Shown here: one piece after another, positions 34,040 to 46,019 of the stretch
How the letters are laid out: each line of letters starts with the position of its first letter
How positions within the stretch are numbered: the first letter of the stretch is position 1
Source: Lepeophtheirus salmonis
Taxonomy: Eukaryota > Arthropoda > Copepoda > Siphonostomatoida > Caligidae
Assembly (NCBI RefSeq): GCF_016086655.4
Contig: NC_052141.2
Location: 8,308,001 to 8,372,000 of the forward strand
Reading direction: 5' to 3'
DNA: 64,000 nucleotides
The notes under the pieces: model-generated
What the model saw: the letters and a program-made list of their open reading frames with translations, nothing else
Databases searched by the model: none
Told to the model about the DNA's origin: nothing
Made by a program: the position numbers and the translations under genes

Positions 34040-36980
34040 AGATCACTAATATCTGTTAAATTACACACAAAATCTAATTTTTATATACGCTCACAAGGAT
34101 TTCGACAATTTTCACATCCCTAACTATCAGAGTATTTGGTTCATAGACGTTTTAATTTTTATATTTTATTTTTTCTCCTTTGTGAAAATAATTTAATGTT
34201 CTATTTAAAGACAGCGATTTCCAAAAAAAGAAAACTGTAATCACTATTAAAGGTGACACTGTTTGCCGTATTTAGAATGGGTCCGGTCCAATGCTATCAG
34301 ATCATAACTATTAATGTCAGAAAATAATCACATAAGTATGAAATATTGTTAGACTTTTTCAAAAAATACATATATTTAATAGTCTAAAAATAATTTATTC
34401 AATAGATTTTAAGCATTTACAGTGAGATAAGCATAAAATTGTCTCTTTACTTAATGAGCAATGTTTTTTTGTTTTATTTGGTTTATCAATTGATATAAAT
34501 ATTAGTGTTGGGTTTTCGTCTGAAAATATTAAGACCCTTAAAACTTTTGTCGGAGCAAACTTATTTGGGCTCTAACAGAAGTTATATATAAGAAATTTTC
34601 AAAAAAAAGTTTGATCTAGGTTTGTACAAAATATAGTCTCTATTTATTATAAAGCCTTTCATCCGAAAAGAAACAGAGAAAGGCCCAAAATCATTGGGTA
34701 GTTAGCCAATTCTGACCAACAATGGAATTAATATTCCATAATAGTAGGGAATAGCTTACCGCTGAAAAAGAAATAATTTGTAATTGAACCAATCAACGTT
34801 GAGAAAACTGATTATAAGAAAAGAAGCAAAAAAATCAACAGCAAATAAAATAATACACAGTTCTTTCATTTTTCTGTTAGCAAGTCGCGCTCTGGAATCC
34901 CTAAGCAAAGTTTGGTCTCGATCAGTTTTATTATAAAATTCTGTCACGATTTTACCTTTATTTATGACACAATTTATATTTGTATAATGAAGGTAACCTC
35001 TTGCTGTCACAAAGAAAAACTCAGTCTAAATCGGTCACGTCATTACCTTTACCGACAGTGCAACTGTTCTTTTCAAAAGAAACAAACAAAACAGGCTACA
35101 AATCCATTTTTAGTTACCCAATTTTTTTTCGCATCATTATATATAGATAGCGTCGTTGGGCGTACACCTGGTACGGAGACACACAATTTAGCCCGCACAA
35201 AGATTGTATACGGAAGACATCTTAAGAGTGTGTTTGATTTTTTTTCCTATAAAATTTTGTCATATAGATCTGATGTGTGCACTTTCATCAACATAGATTT
35301 CAGGGTAACCAATATATTGATATCTACATGCGTCCTGAATTTGAAGCATCCACCCTGTTTTTGTATATTTAAATCGAATCTTATTAAAAGTCATTGTTAA
35401 TATCCATTCTTGATGGAATAATCACCACGAACACAAAATGGCTAATCCTTTCTGGAATGACGAACAATGATTTCACTGAATTATACATATTTTTCATACT
35501 TGCATTTCAACAGAAAATAATTATGTAGTATTTACCAGATGATGCGAGGAGTTATTGAGGGTTAGCTCAAAGGGTCATTCATAGACTTGGGATTTGTATA
35601 CAATCGCTAAAAATTTCTCATTTTGCCCTCCGTTCTGTGAAAATTACTAACTTTTCTACATTGGTATAAAATAAATTAATAAAATTTGGCCTTTAGTTAG
35701 ATTACACAACAGTTTTTGATAATTATGGGATAACATTTTTTTGGGGGAAATCAATTTCAAAAAAATTAATTTGATTAGATTATCTTATTCGAGGTAAAAC
35801 ATTTCCCTAAAAATTGACTTTTGAATATTCCCTCTTGAACAAAGGATAAATAATTTTGCGCCAAATTGTGAAAACCCGATCCTATAATTATGCTAAAGAT
35901 TGGACGTGTAATAAGTAGTTTTGATGATGATATACCTCCATCTAACGAAACCCCTGAAAATCACTTCAATGATAGAGAATTGGGGGTAGATGGATGTTTA
36001 CAGCTCTTTTCAATGGTAAGAAAGACTTTCAACTGTTGAATAAAGAATTATCGTTACGATCATGAATAGGTCCTTATATTGCAGTTATACAATTTGCATT
36101 ACAATTGTGTAATATGATACTGTTGAAAAAAATCGATAGTCTTTATACAAAATTTCTTGAAGATATTGGTTACAAAAGTAAGAAGTTGTTTTTTGTTTTT
36201 TTTTGTTCATTATTTTTTTAATAGGGAAGGGAATTTATATATTGTTTTTCCATTAATATATATTATTTGAATTATTGATTATTTTATTATTAGTGGATAT
36301 AACTTAACTAAAATTCACTAAATCCCTCAGTGAGGATAAATTTTAAATATTGTAACACTCAGCAAAAAGGGATCAGTTGTAACGATTATTGCAATTTTCC
36401 TTGGATATAAGTTTAACTAGCAATAGTCACCAGCATTGTCCCAAGTTATTAGGCGTCGATGAACAGATTAAATTTGTTTTAATAAAATAAAAAATTCCTC
36501 CCCAAACAGCAACATTGTATTCATTCTTTTTTCATGAGCACCCTCAAGCATAGTATTGAGTAATTTTGTGTTAATGTGCTCAGACATAGTTACTCAATTC
36601 TAAAATGTCTACTCCTCAATAATGAAGGAATAATCAAAACAGCTTGAGAAAAAAAAATTAACATGACTTGATGAAACAACAATTTTAAACATCCATTTAT
36701 GTAGGAAACCCGCATCTCGAGAGCCACAGACGTATCATTCATCCAGATGCTGAAGATTTTGGATATGGATCAGTAAACTGTAACAAAATCCCACTAAAAT
36801 ATAAAAAGCAGAACTCAAAAATTATAAATGGCAGGACTTAAAAATTATAAAAGCTGTTTTGACTCTTCCATATTTTGTGTCATTTTTATTGCAAGTTTTT
36901 GAATCAATTTGTTACATATTTTATTCAATGTGTCCCCCTCCATTCTAAATTATAACTTCAATAAGGGGACACATCTAACT
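34040..36980. other. No recognised gene; one unexplained 162-codon frame
   Basis: A plus frame at 34912-35400 is long for this AT-rich DNA (162 codons). It is rich in F, I, C and S, has no membrane or domain pattern that I know, and shows no splice context. It could be chance or the relic of an untranslated element region. Elsewhere in the interval nothing is recognised, apart from a hAT-like inverted end word (ttttcacatcccta, about 34108-34121). Confidence 0.35.
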
Positions 36981-36984
36981 TTTA

Positions 36985-37400
36985 TTAAGTACGAGGACAA
37001 GTTGTTTCACTCCTCCATGCACACGGCTTTCAGGGGATCAACTTTGAGTGGCAAGTCTTGTCTGTCTTGCTCTTCAAGACAGACATCACATCAAAGTCCA
37101 GGGGGTTCACGTCAGCTGAGAACAAGAGCCAGAAGTCTGACAGCGAGCAGGCAGCTATTGTCTTCCTGTAGAGATGCTGCACCTTCTTGAACGTGTGTGC
37201 CGGTGCGACGTCTTGGGTTAAATCATAGTTTTCGCTGGGCAACCAACGTTTCAACCATGGTAATTATTAGTACATGAGGATCTTGTAGTAGACGTCCGTG
37301 CTGACTTTCTCGTTGACCTTGAAGAAGTAGCGAGGAATCTTACTGCCGACGGACGCCATGACGTCGGGGATTATTAACTGAGCTGGATCCTGAAGGTTCG
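36985..37400 (-). mobile_element. Tc1/mariner transposase fragment (catalytic to C-terminal part)
   Basis: The minus strand reads DVMASVGSKIPRYFFKVNEK, VSTDVYYKIL, LPWLKRWLPSENYDLTQDVA, PAHTFKKVQHLYRKTIAA, DFWLLFSADVNPLDFDVMSV, LKSKTDKTCHSK. Family pattern: YFF..GEKV....YY..L....LPWL......NY...QDGAPAHT (second D) and FWP..SPD.NPLDF (third D, here SADVNPLDF). So the second D is kept within TQDVAPAHT (V in place of G) and the third D is ADV. Two stops sit before LPWL. The N-terminus with the first D and the TIRs was not found; 37400-37850 upstream is unreadable. Confidence 0.8.
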
Positions 37401-38012
37401 GTCGACATCAGCTCTTCATTCAGCCTAGAAGTGATCATCTCTCATGTTTAGAACAGTGGTCAAGTGTCGATTTGTACCCAGAGGAGGTGACTCACCCTCT
37501 GCCGGTTTGCTTGTTCCATAGACATTTTTGATCGCAGAAAAACAAAGCAATTATCAAATTGTAAGTTTTTGTCCAAAAAATTTCAGACTTTTAGAACTGA
37601 GTCTAGACGACCTTAAAGAGGATTCTAATTTTTTAGTCATCACTCTGTATGGGAGTCCATGTTCAAATGTTTAACAGATGCTCTCGTAGAACCTTTCGGT
37701 AAGAAACCATGATTTCTCAGAGTGACAAATGGAATGATTTTGAGAACCTCCCACGGCCGGATACACTTGTGTTTGAAACGTGGAATAACATCCCCTACAT
37801 CTACTTAAACATGAAAAAAATTGAATTTTAAATAAAAATACAAATACGTACGTGAATAGCTCTATCAAGAACTTGGTTCAAAACAAACGCCCCTCACTTC
37901 TCACAGGCAACAGCTTACAGTGGTGCGTAAAGAGCCTATTTATTTGTCATTGTTGAATAATTTTTATTTTTTTTAAATTCTGGTCATAGCTTTGATAAAC
38001 GTGAGAAAACGC

Positions 38013-38083
38013 TCAATGAATGAATAAAATGATAGCTAACAGCATTTTATTGAATGAATAGAATGACAGCTAACATCATTTTT
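38013..38083 (+). repeat. 35-bp tandem duplication (2 degenerate copies)
   Basis: Unit 1 (38013-38048) contains aatgaataaaatgatagcta, then acagcatttt. Unit 2 (38049-38083) contains aatgaatagaatgacagcta, then acatcattttt. The second unit also forms part of repeat G (see 4955-5018). Confidence 0.8.
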
Positions 38084-38111
38084 AGTTTGTGACATGTATA
38101 ATTAGAGTTTA

Positions 38112-38629
38112 CGAGGGTCGTCTGAAAAGTCTCCAATCTAAGATAGGAAAATAATATTTTTTATGAATTATTATTTCATTTTGGAATATATGGTCCTTCT
38201 AACTCGACACCGTGGGATGTTCTCATCTCTGTAGCCTATCCAAATAGTACTCGGTATTTTTCTCTGCAAAATTATTGTTCACGAGACTTTTTTTGTCTCG
38301 TGTTCTATAACTTCTAGTTGGTTTTACTTAGACGCGTCAAATTTCAACACATCAAGCCTTTATTTGTCTGCCATTGTTTGAATTTATTTAAAGGTATAAT
38401 TCTAAATAACAATTATTTAATGACAGGTCGAGCTTCAATTTAGTTCATTTTCATAAAAACACTCACATCAACTTACTCAAACGACTGTTACGTAACAAGT
38501 GAGCGTCAAAAATGACTGAAACATTTATAATTAACTGGTATTAGATGCTAGAAGGATGTGACTATTTTTTATTTATGAGTGCTGCCATTTTCACGTTGAG
38601 GAGGGAGACATTTCAGCCTAGCCCCCTCG
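38112..38629 (-). mobile_element. Mariner deletion derivative, 518 bp, TIRs and TA duplication
   Basis: The left end cgagggtcgtctgaaaagtc (38112) and the right end, reverse complement cgagggggctaggctgaaat, are imperfect TIRs flanked by TA (38110-38111 and 38630-38631). Minus-strand coding remnants: MKMN, stop, IEARPVIK near the 5' end, which matches the opening of mariner transposases (IEYRAVIK). Near the 3' end, YLDRLQR, EHPTVSS and KDHIFQNEII correspond to the C-terminal third. Most of the transposase is deleted. Repeat G copy 2 (38050-38108) ends at the left TIR. Confidence 0.8.
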
Positions 38630-39039
38630 TAATTGCAACTTTTTAATTCATTTGAAGGAGATCTTGAACAAGGTGTGTTTTGATTAGTTTTTAGAGTAAA
38701 GCATTAAGTTACATCCTAAATTATTATAAAAAACAATAGTCATCGTGTAATCCTATCCCTTTTGACTATTCTCCCTCTTTACTTATTCCAACTTAACCTC
38801 TTGAATAATTCATTTTGTAAGATATTGGTCACCTGCAACGGAGAAGTAAGATCTGTCAAAAGTAAAAACACTTCCTTGCACTCACCGGGTGTGCAATCCT
38901 TCAAGTCTCACTTGTAACTAACTTTAAAAACTGTCAAAAGTCTTTCTTCTTTATCTTTTAACTATATATTGCTTATACCTATATAGAATCATCTTCTCAT
39001 CATGTGAACGGCAAGAAAAAGAAATAGTGCGACCTCGGA

Positions 39040-39550
39040 TTCTAATGGCAAAATCAACGTCTATTGACAAGAAGTTTGAGTTTTTGAATAACAAATAAAA
39101 AGGACTCACTCATGAAATAAAATCAACCAGCAAGTGAGTTGATACTGTGGAAAGCTGGATAGTCTAAAACAATGGACTAATTATGCATTAGGGGAGAGAG
39201 AGGACAATAGAAGACAACTGATCATTTATGGTCTTTCGTCAGAAATGGAGTACAAAGAGATAATTGTGGAAAAGTTCGGAATTGAAAACATTAAATCAAA
39301 TACGCTTTTGGTATAGGGAGTAAACAGAATGGCAACTATAGTGGGGTTAGTTGATGACCTGACCCAAGAACTTATTATAAGCAAAAAAAAAATAGAAATT
39401 GTAAATGTCAAAGCATGCCTTACAAAATACCAAAGAGACGCCGACCAGAAGATCTATGAAGATTTTAAAGAAAAACACGCTAGAAGACCAGGCCTCATTC
39501 AGTTTGTAAGGAAGTCTGGGCAGCTAAGAATCATTCAAAGGAAAAACTAA
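39040..39550 (+). pseudogene. LINE ORF1 remnant
   Basis: The frame reads a charged, coiled-coil-like start (KKFEFLNNK), then EREDNRRQLIIYGLSSEMEY, KEIIVEKFGIENIKSN, a stop, and MATIVGLVDDLTQELI, KIYEDFKEKHARRPGLIQFV. ORF1 proteins of LINEs often contain a coiled coil followed by an R..LII.GL.. RNA-binding segment. ORF1 acts as an RNA chaperone for the element. Stops interrupt it at least three times. Confidence 0.6.
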
Positions 39551-39552
39551 AG

Positions 39553-40200
39553 ATATTTTTTATAAACATCAGATGTTTATTCGAAGGATTATTAACAACC
39601 ACAAGCCTTCATTGATCTGTATCGCCGATAATTGGCTACATTATCATCTAAACACCGAAATCATTCTTTACAACTATTTTCTCATATTTCGAGTGGATGG
39701 CAACTCATCCACCAAATCCAGAGTGCATGGGGTTACTATCCACTGTCGTAATGATACAAGAACTCTTAATCTCCAGGAACACTCCAGTGAATTTTTTGAC
39801 CTGTGTACGATTCAAGTTCAAAATTTGAAATGCATGTATGTATACAAATCCCCCGACTCCAATAACAAAAAATGACCCTTCCCTTCCTTCTTTCATAAAG
39901 GGAATTAGTTACTCATCCGTAATGTGCAGGGACTTCAATATTCATGCAGTTGACTGGAATACCCTGACACCATATTCCAACTCAGCAAATCTACTTATCC
40001 ATGCTTTCCTTGAGTCATTTGTTCTCCTACCAATGCATCACTGAATCGACACACATCAAAGAAAAGCATATTATATCTTGTCCTCTCTACATGATGTAAT
40101 ACTAAGACCGAAGTCTTGAAAGAGGTGCCTTCTCAGATCACTACCCCATTGTTATTGATACTGATTACATAGTCAAGTTGAAAAAGCAACACGAATCACC
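39553..40200 (+). pseudogene. LINE ORF2 endonuclease domain
   Basis: The block RRIINNHKPSLICIADNWLH corresponds to the first motif of the exonuclease-endonuclease-phosphatase fold, but its usual glutamate (ICI.ETWL) is replaced by D-N here. VMCRDFNIHAVDWNTL is the GDFN motif with G changed to R. AFSDHYPIVIDTDYIVKLK retains the catalytic SDH. At least two frameshifts lie between them. Confidence 0.75.
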
Positions 40201-40252
40201 CACCTACACTCTAGATTTTTAAAACGCCAATTACATAGCAATCCAAACAAGC

Positions 40253-40804
40253 TTGTTATCCATTGACTGGGTTTTACTCTTCTCCGTTTCGAATATATCC
40301 ACAAACATGGTACCAGGTGTCGAGAATATGTGGTCTACAACATCTCGTGATATAATTCACTCCCTTATTGATAGGTATGTTTCTAACAAAAAATCTCATA
40401 ATGATAAGGACTCTCCATGGACTGATCGGAGCATTATCTTATTAGCAAAGAAGAAAAGACAAGCCTGGCCTTGTTACAAGAAATTCGCATGTCCTAAAAA
40501 CATAGAAAAGTATAAAACTTTCCAAAATGCTGTTAAACTTCTGGTGACTTGGAGTCGACGTAAATTTGAGGATAAACTGTTAGCTAACTTTAATCAAAAT
40601 CACCTCAAGCCTTTTTTCTCTTATATGAAACACAAATCTTGGCCGCACAATAGGATTTTTCACCAATTTGAATTAGATGATGGTACTCGAATGACCAATG
40701 ACTATAGTATTGGTCATCTTTTTAAGGATTTCTTTCACTCACTTTACTCAACAGATTATGAGACTCCCTACATTGATCAACTCCTCCCTGATAACCGTCC
40801 TTGA
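40253..40804 (+). pseudogene. LINE ORF2 linker between endonuclease and reverse transcriptase
   Basis: 183 codons are open. Features typical of this linker: SPWTDRSIILLAKKKRQAW, YKKFACPKNIEKYKTF, WSRRKFEDKL and a stretch DDGTRMTNDYSIGHLFKDFF that normally precedes the polymerase. This frame is preceded and followed by others of the same protein after frame changes. Confidence 0.8.
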
Positions 40805-40810
40805 CTATCC

Positions 40811-41620
40811 ATGATTTTCTTTGCAGAATCAGTTGTCCTAAAAGCAATATCCTCCCTCAATAGTTCTTCCCCGACAGATCCTGATATTATTTGTGCTTTC
40901 TTCTTGAAGAAGCTAAGTAACGTTATTTACTTCCCTCATATAATGATATTCAAAAAGTCGGTGCAGGAGAGATTGGTGCTGTTTGACTGGAAATACGTCA
41001 ATATTATCCCAATACATAAAAAAGGAAGCCATAAGGATGTGTGTATTTACTGACCAATTTCTATCACACGCCAGATCGCTCGACAACTGGAGAAGCTAAT
41101 CAATTCTGAAGTGAGAAAATTTTAAAAAACACAACTTGATATCTCTCAAACAACATGGATTCCGAAGTGGAAGGTCTTGTGTTACAAACTTGTTATCATT
41201 CTGGGATGATGTCGCTCGAAGTAGGGACTCCTCACTCTATACATATGTCTAATTCTTTGACTTCAGCAAGGTGTTGGACAAGGTGCTGCATGGTGGGCTC
41301 GAACACAAACTATATTGTATTGGGATTTGGGGGTGAACTATTGCAGTGGATTTTATCTTGGCTCAGAAATCGAGAACAGCGAGTTCTGATAAACGGCATT
41401 GCATCAGCTTCAATAGGTGTCCCATCCTATGTACCTCAGGGTAGTGTCCTTGGACCTACCCTCTTCTCGGTCTATTTTAACGACCTGTGTAACAATCCCA
41501 GATCCAAAATATATATGTATGCTGACGACACAAAGCTTGTTTGCCACTCAGAAAAAGAGGCCAAACATGACCTCAGAGAACGGTTGGAGAATTCCTTCAA
41601 ATATTGAGAAGAGCTACTTT
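40811..41620 (+). pseudogene. LINE ORF2 reverse transcriptase domain
   Basis: The conserved blocks appear in sequence. AISSLNSSSPTDPDIICAFF (KS.GPDGI-like) and WKYVNIIPIHKKGSHKDV come first, then in shifting frames GFRSGRSC, FDFSKVLDK and WILSWLRNREQRVLINGI. VPQGSVLGPTLFSVYFNDL and the catalytic YADDTKLVCHSEKE follow. The YADD box is intact, but the frame is broken at several points, so there is no functional polymerase. Confidence 0.85.
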
Positions 41621-42429
41621 ATGACTATTCGGGGCAGTGCTGATGATCTTGAAGGAATGAGGAATGTGGGTTTCTGGTAGGATCTTGGAGTTCTGACATT
41701 TAATATGAAATTCAGCACTCACATTTACAATATTGTTAGAATAGTAAACAGAGCGCTCACGTTTATTAAAAGAAGCTTCAAAACCAGAAATATGAAGCTG
41801 ATGAAGAAGCTTTATGAAGCCATGTTATGCCTATTTTAATCTATTTTTTTCAATTGTGGAATCCAATGTATAGAAAGAAAATCAGAACTCTACAAAATGT
41901 AAAGAAACGCTTTATTAGGATGGTATGCGGCGATATATACTATGAGGTTGGTTAACATCTAGTCGGGCTGTTGTCGGTTGAAAAGAAGAAAAACTTCAGG
42001 ATGTGGTTATAATCTTTTAAGCTATTAATGGACTGACTCATTGTTATATCAAGCCCAATGTATGTAGTAAGGTGTATAACACTAGGTCGTCTTCTGATTT
42101 TTACTTAGTTCAGCCATTGTCAAATACTAATTACCTCTAACATAGCTTTTTTCATCGAACTATACGGATATGAAACAGCCTCCTCAAAGAGGTGAGAAGA
42201 ACGTCTTTACTTTACAGTTTTAAGATTCTTTTAAAAATAATCCTCATCTACTTTAATTCCACACCACATTAAATCATTTCATTTTCCCATATTATTTCAT
42301 TACATTTTATAATATTGTTTTATTATACTCTATCATAATGTTTTATTATATTTTATCATGAGTCAACAATATTGGCCTTTTTTAGCCATTAGTCAAAACC
42401 AACCAAATCAATATAAATAAATATTTAGA

Positions 42430-43730
42430 GTGTTAGATTGATTATAGATGACAAAAAGTATTTGCGATTCTCAGTGGGTTTTTTTTCTGTGGTACACGGG
42501 TCTATATGGCTCTTTGAGTATAAAAGTATACATATCCTTGATCCAGAAAAAATTATCTTATTAATATGGATATAATTTCATATTTACATGTTTCTGCAAA
42601 ATTTGACAAGTCTAATTAAAATAACATTTGTAAAAAGGCTATTGCTATAACATTTAGATAAATTTAAACAAAAGAAGACGTATGCTTCATTAAAATGTAT
42701 TGTGTAAAATCCGTTCTGAGTAACAGAACCAACAGCCAAAAGTATTGCAAGTCTCTCAAGTCACCCCTATTCGAACCAAACTGAGAAAAAAATCGGTCTT
42801 GGACCGACTCTCTACACTAATATAAATATACTATGCTTATTATAATAATACATATTTAAATTCATCTTATTGTAATATGAATAATGTCAAATTATTAAAT
42901 AAGTTCAAAATTGTAGAGAGCAAATTCAATTGAAAAACTGTAGTAATTATCACTTAGATAGAGGGTATCACCGTGACGTCCAAGAATGATAAAAGACTTA
43001 AGGCATCTTGCATCTAAGATCCTTGTGAAATTAAAATTAAGGGAAAGGGCATTGACTTTCCTTTTCAGACCTATGGAAGGAGGCAGAGAGGCGGCCATTG
43101 CAAGAAACTTATTAGTTTTAATTAAAAAAGCAATAATGATTAATAAAATAGATGGATGCACAAGGCCTTTGGAGTTGCAGAAATGTTGCCTGGCTTTTTA
43201 ACTCATATCAATTAGATATTTTTATGAATGAATATGATTCGCACTTGACAACTCACTTTTACAAAGCTTCTTAAAAAAATCAATAATTTGGTTCAAAGAA
43301 ATCCAGAACAAGTACAGAATCATCCCAACGAGGAAGTGTGTACGCCTCTTTGATTAGTTTAAAGCCATCTTATGTCCTATTAATTATTAATCATTTGTTT
43401 GTTTTTATATTTTCTTATATTTAAAAATTATTTTATAAAAATGGCTGAAACACTGGGATGAAAAAAAAAAAAAAAAAACTTATCATTTGATTGGCAAAAA
43501 GACTAAATACAGTGTGCGAGGTAAAGTCGTGGATTTGACTATAAAAAGACTCTGGATTACTTTAACTTGAATATTTTAAAATACTACCTTATATTAATAA
43601 AAGTAGGACTTTAATGGTAAATAAACAGTTAGAATACAAATTTTCACAAATTTACATTTTTCAGTATGGAGGGGGAAAGGAAAAAGGGGGTTTAACTTAC
43701 TGAATACCCAAATGAGTTTTGAGCGGATCA
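42430..43730. other. No recognisable feature
   Basis: Small frames at 42895-43201 overlap on both strands and carry no motif. A run of 18 A lies at 43462-43479. Confidence 0.45.
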
Positions 43731-43759
43731 TGAAGTTTGTAAACTGGAAAGAGTCTTTT

Positions 43760-44040
43760 ATTCACAGTTAAAAGAATGGTAGTTTTAGGTGAGAGCCTTA
43801 AAGAGTCCTCCTGCCAGTAGTAAACCCCCGCAAATCGGGATCATGGAGGGCATCGACACCATGATCACTAAAAGTACGCCCAAGTGGATGATGTAGCATG
43901 TCAAGGCTCTCAATGTTAGTAATTCGACTGTGAGGAAACATGTTAAAGCTTTGGGGAAATATCTTATTTACACTCATACCTATTTTATACAAATTTTTAC
44001 ACTAGAATATGAGTTTAGGACTCATTTTTCACAACGCGGG
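43760..44040 (+). mobile_element. Tc1/mariner transposase N-terminal scrap
   Basis: The plus frame reads IGIMEGIDTMITKSTPKWMM, one stop, HVKALNVSNSTVRKHVKALG, KYLIYTHTYF, then THFSQRGLTT. This is the second HTH of the paired domain: the pattern P..S.R..A..LNVS.STVR..VKE.LG followed by a block before the catalytic domain. It stops there, with no catalytic part. About 200 bases downstream, in the opposite direction, lies the element at 44.24 kb. Confidence 0.6.
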
Positions 44041-44235
44041 CTCACAACATAAACTTATATTTAAAAAATACTTTATATAAAATAAGGATTCATTCATGTT
44101 ACTTTCATTGATGTTTAGTAACAAGTGTACTTTAGTCTCTAGCCTATTGTATTTGTCTCATCACGTCATAATAAAAAAAATATGAAAGTTATTATTTATA
44201 TTCTTGGGGAAAGAACATCTAACTATTCAGTAACT

Positions 44236-44722
44236 ACGTCATCCCCTTTAAATGCCCAAACACTGCAAAGTCAAGCGGAGAACAATCAGGCGAGTGAGGC
44301 GGCCAATAATTCCGATCGAAGAAAGCTGGATTCTCTATCTGAAGGAACTCTTAGGTAAAGTTGCTAGTGTGGCAGCTGGCACCGTACTGTTACTACCGCC
44401 ACCTGTCCCCGTAAGTAGCCCTGGCCCAAGGGAACACTTTGTCCTTCAAGTATTGGCAGTATGTCTCGGAGTTAAGCCTCTCGTGGTCCTCCAAGAAGAT
44501 AATATCACATTTCTTGTCCTTGACATACTTTTTGACATCCGGGGCCTTGACTTTGATCTTGTGGTCGCCTCCGGAGTCCCTTTGGCTACCACGCTGTAAA
44601 TGGTGGTGTGGCTGCAGTTCAAAATCTTGGAAATTTCAATGGGAGTTTTCCCACCGCGCGGAAAGTTCCAAAATTGCGACTCGACGTCTCTCCATATTAT
44701 CGGCTGTTGTTTCATTCTTGCT
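44236..44722 (-). mobile_element. Tc1/mariner element remnant, N-terminus joined to third-D block
   Basis: The minus strand gives RAGKTPIEISKILNCSHTTI, YSVVAKGTPEATTRSKSRPR (first HTH and a GRPR-like basic hinge). Then, after unreadable sequence, NYWPPHSPDCSPLDFAVFGH with LKG (third D in SPDCSPLDF) runs at about 44240-44310. The middle with the first two catalytic residues is missing. The bases at 44850-44878 include a short local palindrome (cacacctgtattgtaggtgtg), and TIRs could not be established. Confidence 0.72.
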
Positions 44723-44967
44723 ATTTATATTTTGCTGGAGTTTTGTTTGTAACTAGTCAAGACCCTTGCCGCAAAGTATAAATCCGTTTCAACTCAATAA
44801 AATCACGAGTATGTGCATGGCGTCAAATTTAAAGGAGGGTTCAGTTTTAGACGCGCACACCTGTATTGTAGGTGTGTGAAAGTATAACAGGAGCACTGTT
44901 TTTATTTGAATTTGGTTTGGCATTTTATGTATGTACTCGAATATAATAGTTAAAGTTCAGTAGTTTG

Positions 44968-45080
44968 TAATGAAAAAACTACCTTCAAAATTAGAAAAAG
45001 AAAACCGGATGCTGCGTGTGCTCTTTCTTCTTTTTGGTTCATTATTTAACCGGTCGCCCTGTTGTTAACTCATCCCTCTG
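44968..45080 (+). repeat. Dispersed repeat F, copy 2
   Basis: The partner of 13750-13862. The 20-base core is identical and flanking similarity continues for about 100 bases. Confidence 0.65.
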
Positions 45081-45089
45081 AAGTAGGCA

Positions 45090-45795
45090 TTATTCCCTAT
45101 CCTTGGTCTTAATTTTAAAAAAATCATTACAATAAATAAATATTTTAATTTAAATATAATTATGATAATTTTTTTGCACGAAGGTTATTTTAAATCAAGA
45201 AGGTTCTCCTCTTTAATTAATTAATTTATTTTCGCTCCCATAAGTCATAAAACAGGCAGCTCATATTTACAAGAGTACATTCATTTAGATGCACCATGCG
45301 TCTTGCTTTTTTTTTTTTCGTTGCAAACTACTAAACTCAAATCATAGTTAATATACATTAACATTGTATATTAAGATTTTGAATTAAATATAAGTGTTGA
45401 TACATTGAACTGTCTTTTCTTTTAAATTTTTTAATGAATGTTTTAAAGATTGAAGTACCTTTTACTCATACCAACATACTTACTTTCTTCCTCAAATACT
45501 TATTACTATCATTTTATTCTGGAGGACAGAACACATATGAATTGATATAACTTTTGAGTGAGTAGTTATATGTGAGAGTGCTCATGAAAAACAAAAGAAG
45601 AATACTGAGGATGTCTTGATGAGTTTTCTTCTATATTATTACAACAATATTTTTTTTTTAAGCCGACACCTAATTACTTCATATCATCCAAATAAGTAAT
45701 GTAAAATTGTTTGAAACAGTTCCAAAAAATTTAAATAATTAAGTTAGTTATTTGCGTAATTATGAGAACTAATTATTATTTAGGAGGAAAGATAC
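45090..45795. other. No recognisable feature
   Basis: AT-rich, noncoding; homopolymer T runs only. Confidence 0.5.
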
Positions 45796-45798
45796 ATC

Positions 45799-46013
45799 AA
45801 CAATGTTTTTAATTAGTATTTATAGTAACTATATCTATTTTTACAGCTTTATAATGCAATCTTTTGGTTTTTTTACTTTATAAATGTTCCATAAGAGAAT
45901 ATACAGTTTAACTTAAAAAAACCAAAAGAATGTATGACAAAGCTCTGAAAATAGATATAGTTTAGTAGATTTGATAAAACAAATCTATAATAAATACTAA
46001 TTAAAAACATTGT
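45799..46013. mobile_element. Foldback element (MITE-like), 215 bp
   Basis: The left arm 45799-45874 starts acaatgtttttaattagtat and contains aactatatctattttt and aatcttttggttttttt. The right arm 45914-46013 is its complement, containing aaaaaaaccaaaagaa, tgaaaatagatatagttta and atactaattaaaaacattgt. The loop is about 40 bases; one arm carries a 25-base insertion (tagatttgataaaacaaatct). The whole could fold into one long hairpin. No transposase relation is visible. Confidence 0.85.
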
Positions 46014-46019
46014 ATAAAA

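Larger units (their letters stand above)
39040..42425 (+). mobile_element. Nearly complete non-LTR retrotransposon (CR1/L2/Jockey-group LINE), inactive
   Basis: This is the largest element in the window. In order on the plus strand: an ORF1 remnant (39040-39550), an apurinic-like endonuclease (39550-40200), a linker (40253-40804), reverse transcriptase (40811-41620), a C-terminal tail to about 42240, and a 3' end rich in ataaata words near 42425. The tail has the CR1/L2-type blocks WNPMYRKKI, NVKKRFIRMV, YNTRSSS and FFHRTIRIWNSLLKEV. Such elements copy themselves by nicking the target and reverse-transcribing in place. Numerous stops and frameshifts separate the blocks, so it is a dead copy, but truncation at the 5' side is limited. 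No target-site duplication was found by eye. Confidence 0.85.

Noticed and set aside
34912..35400. 162-codon plus frame as a real gene
   Set aside because: Amino acid make-up is biased by base composition (F, I, C, S), there is no recognised domain, and a long frame overlaps on the other strand. Left as unexplained.
42895..43201. Overlapping 71- and 88-codon frames on both strands
   Set aside because: No motif, no composition shift and no partner elsewhere in the window.
44252..44756. Plus-strand frames of 105-115 codons
   Set aside because: They are shadows of the minus-strand transposase remnant, whose HTH and WPPHSPDCSPLDF blocks are clear.
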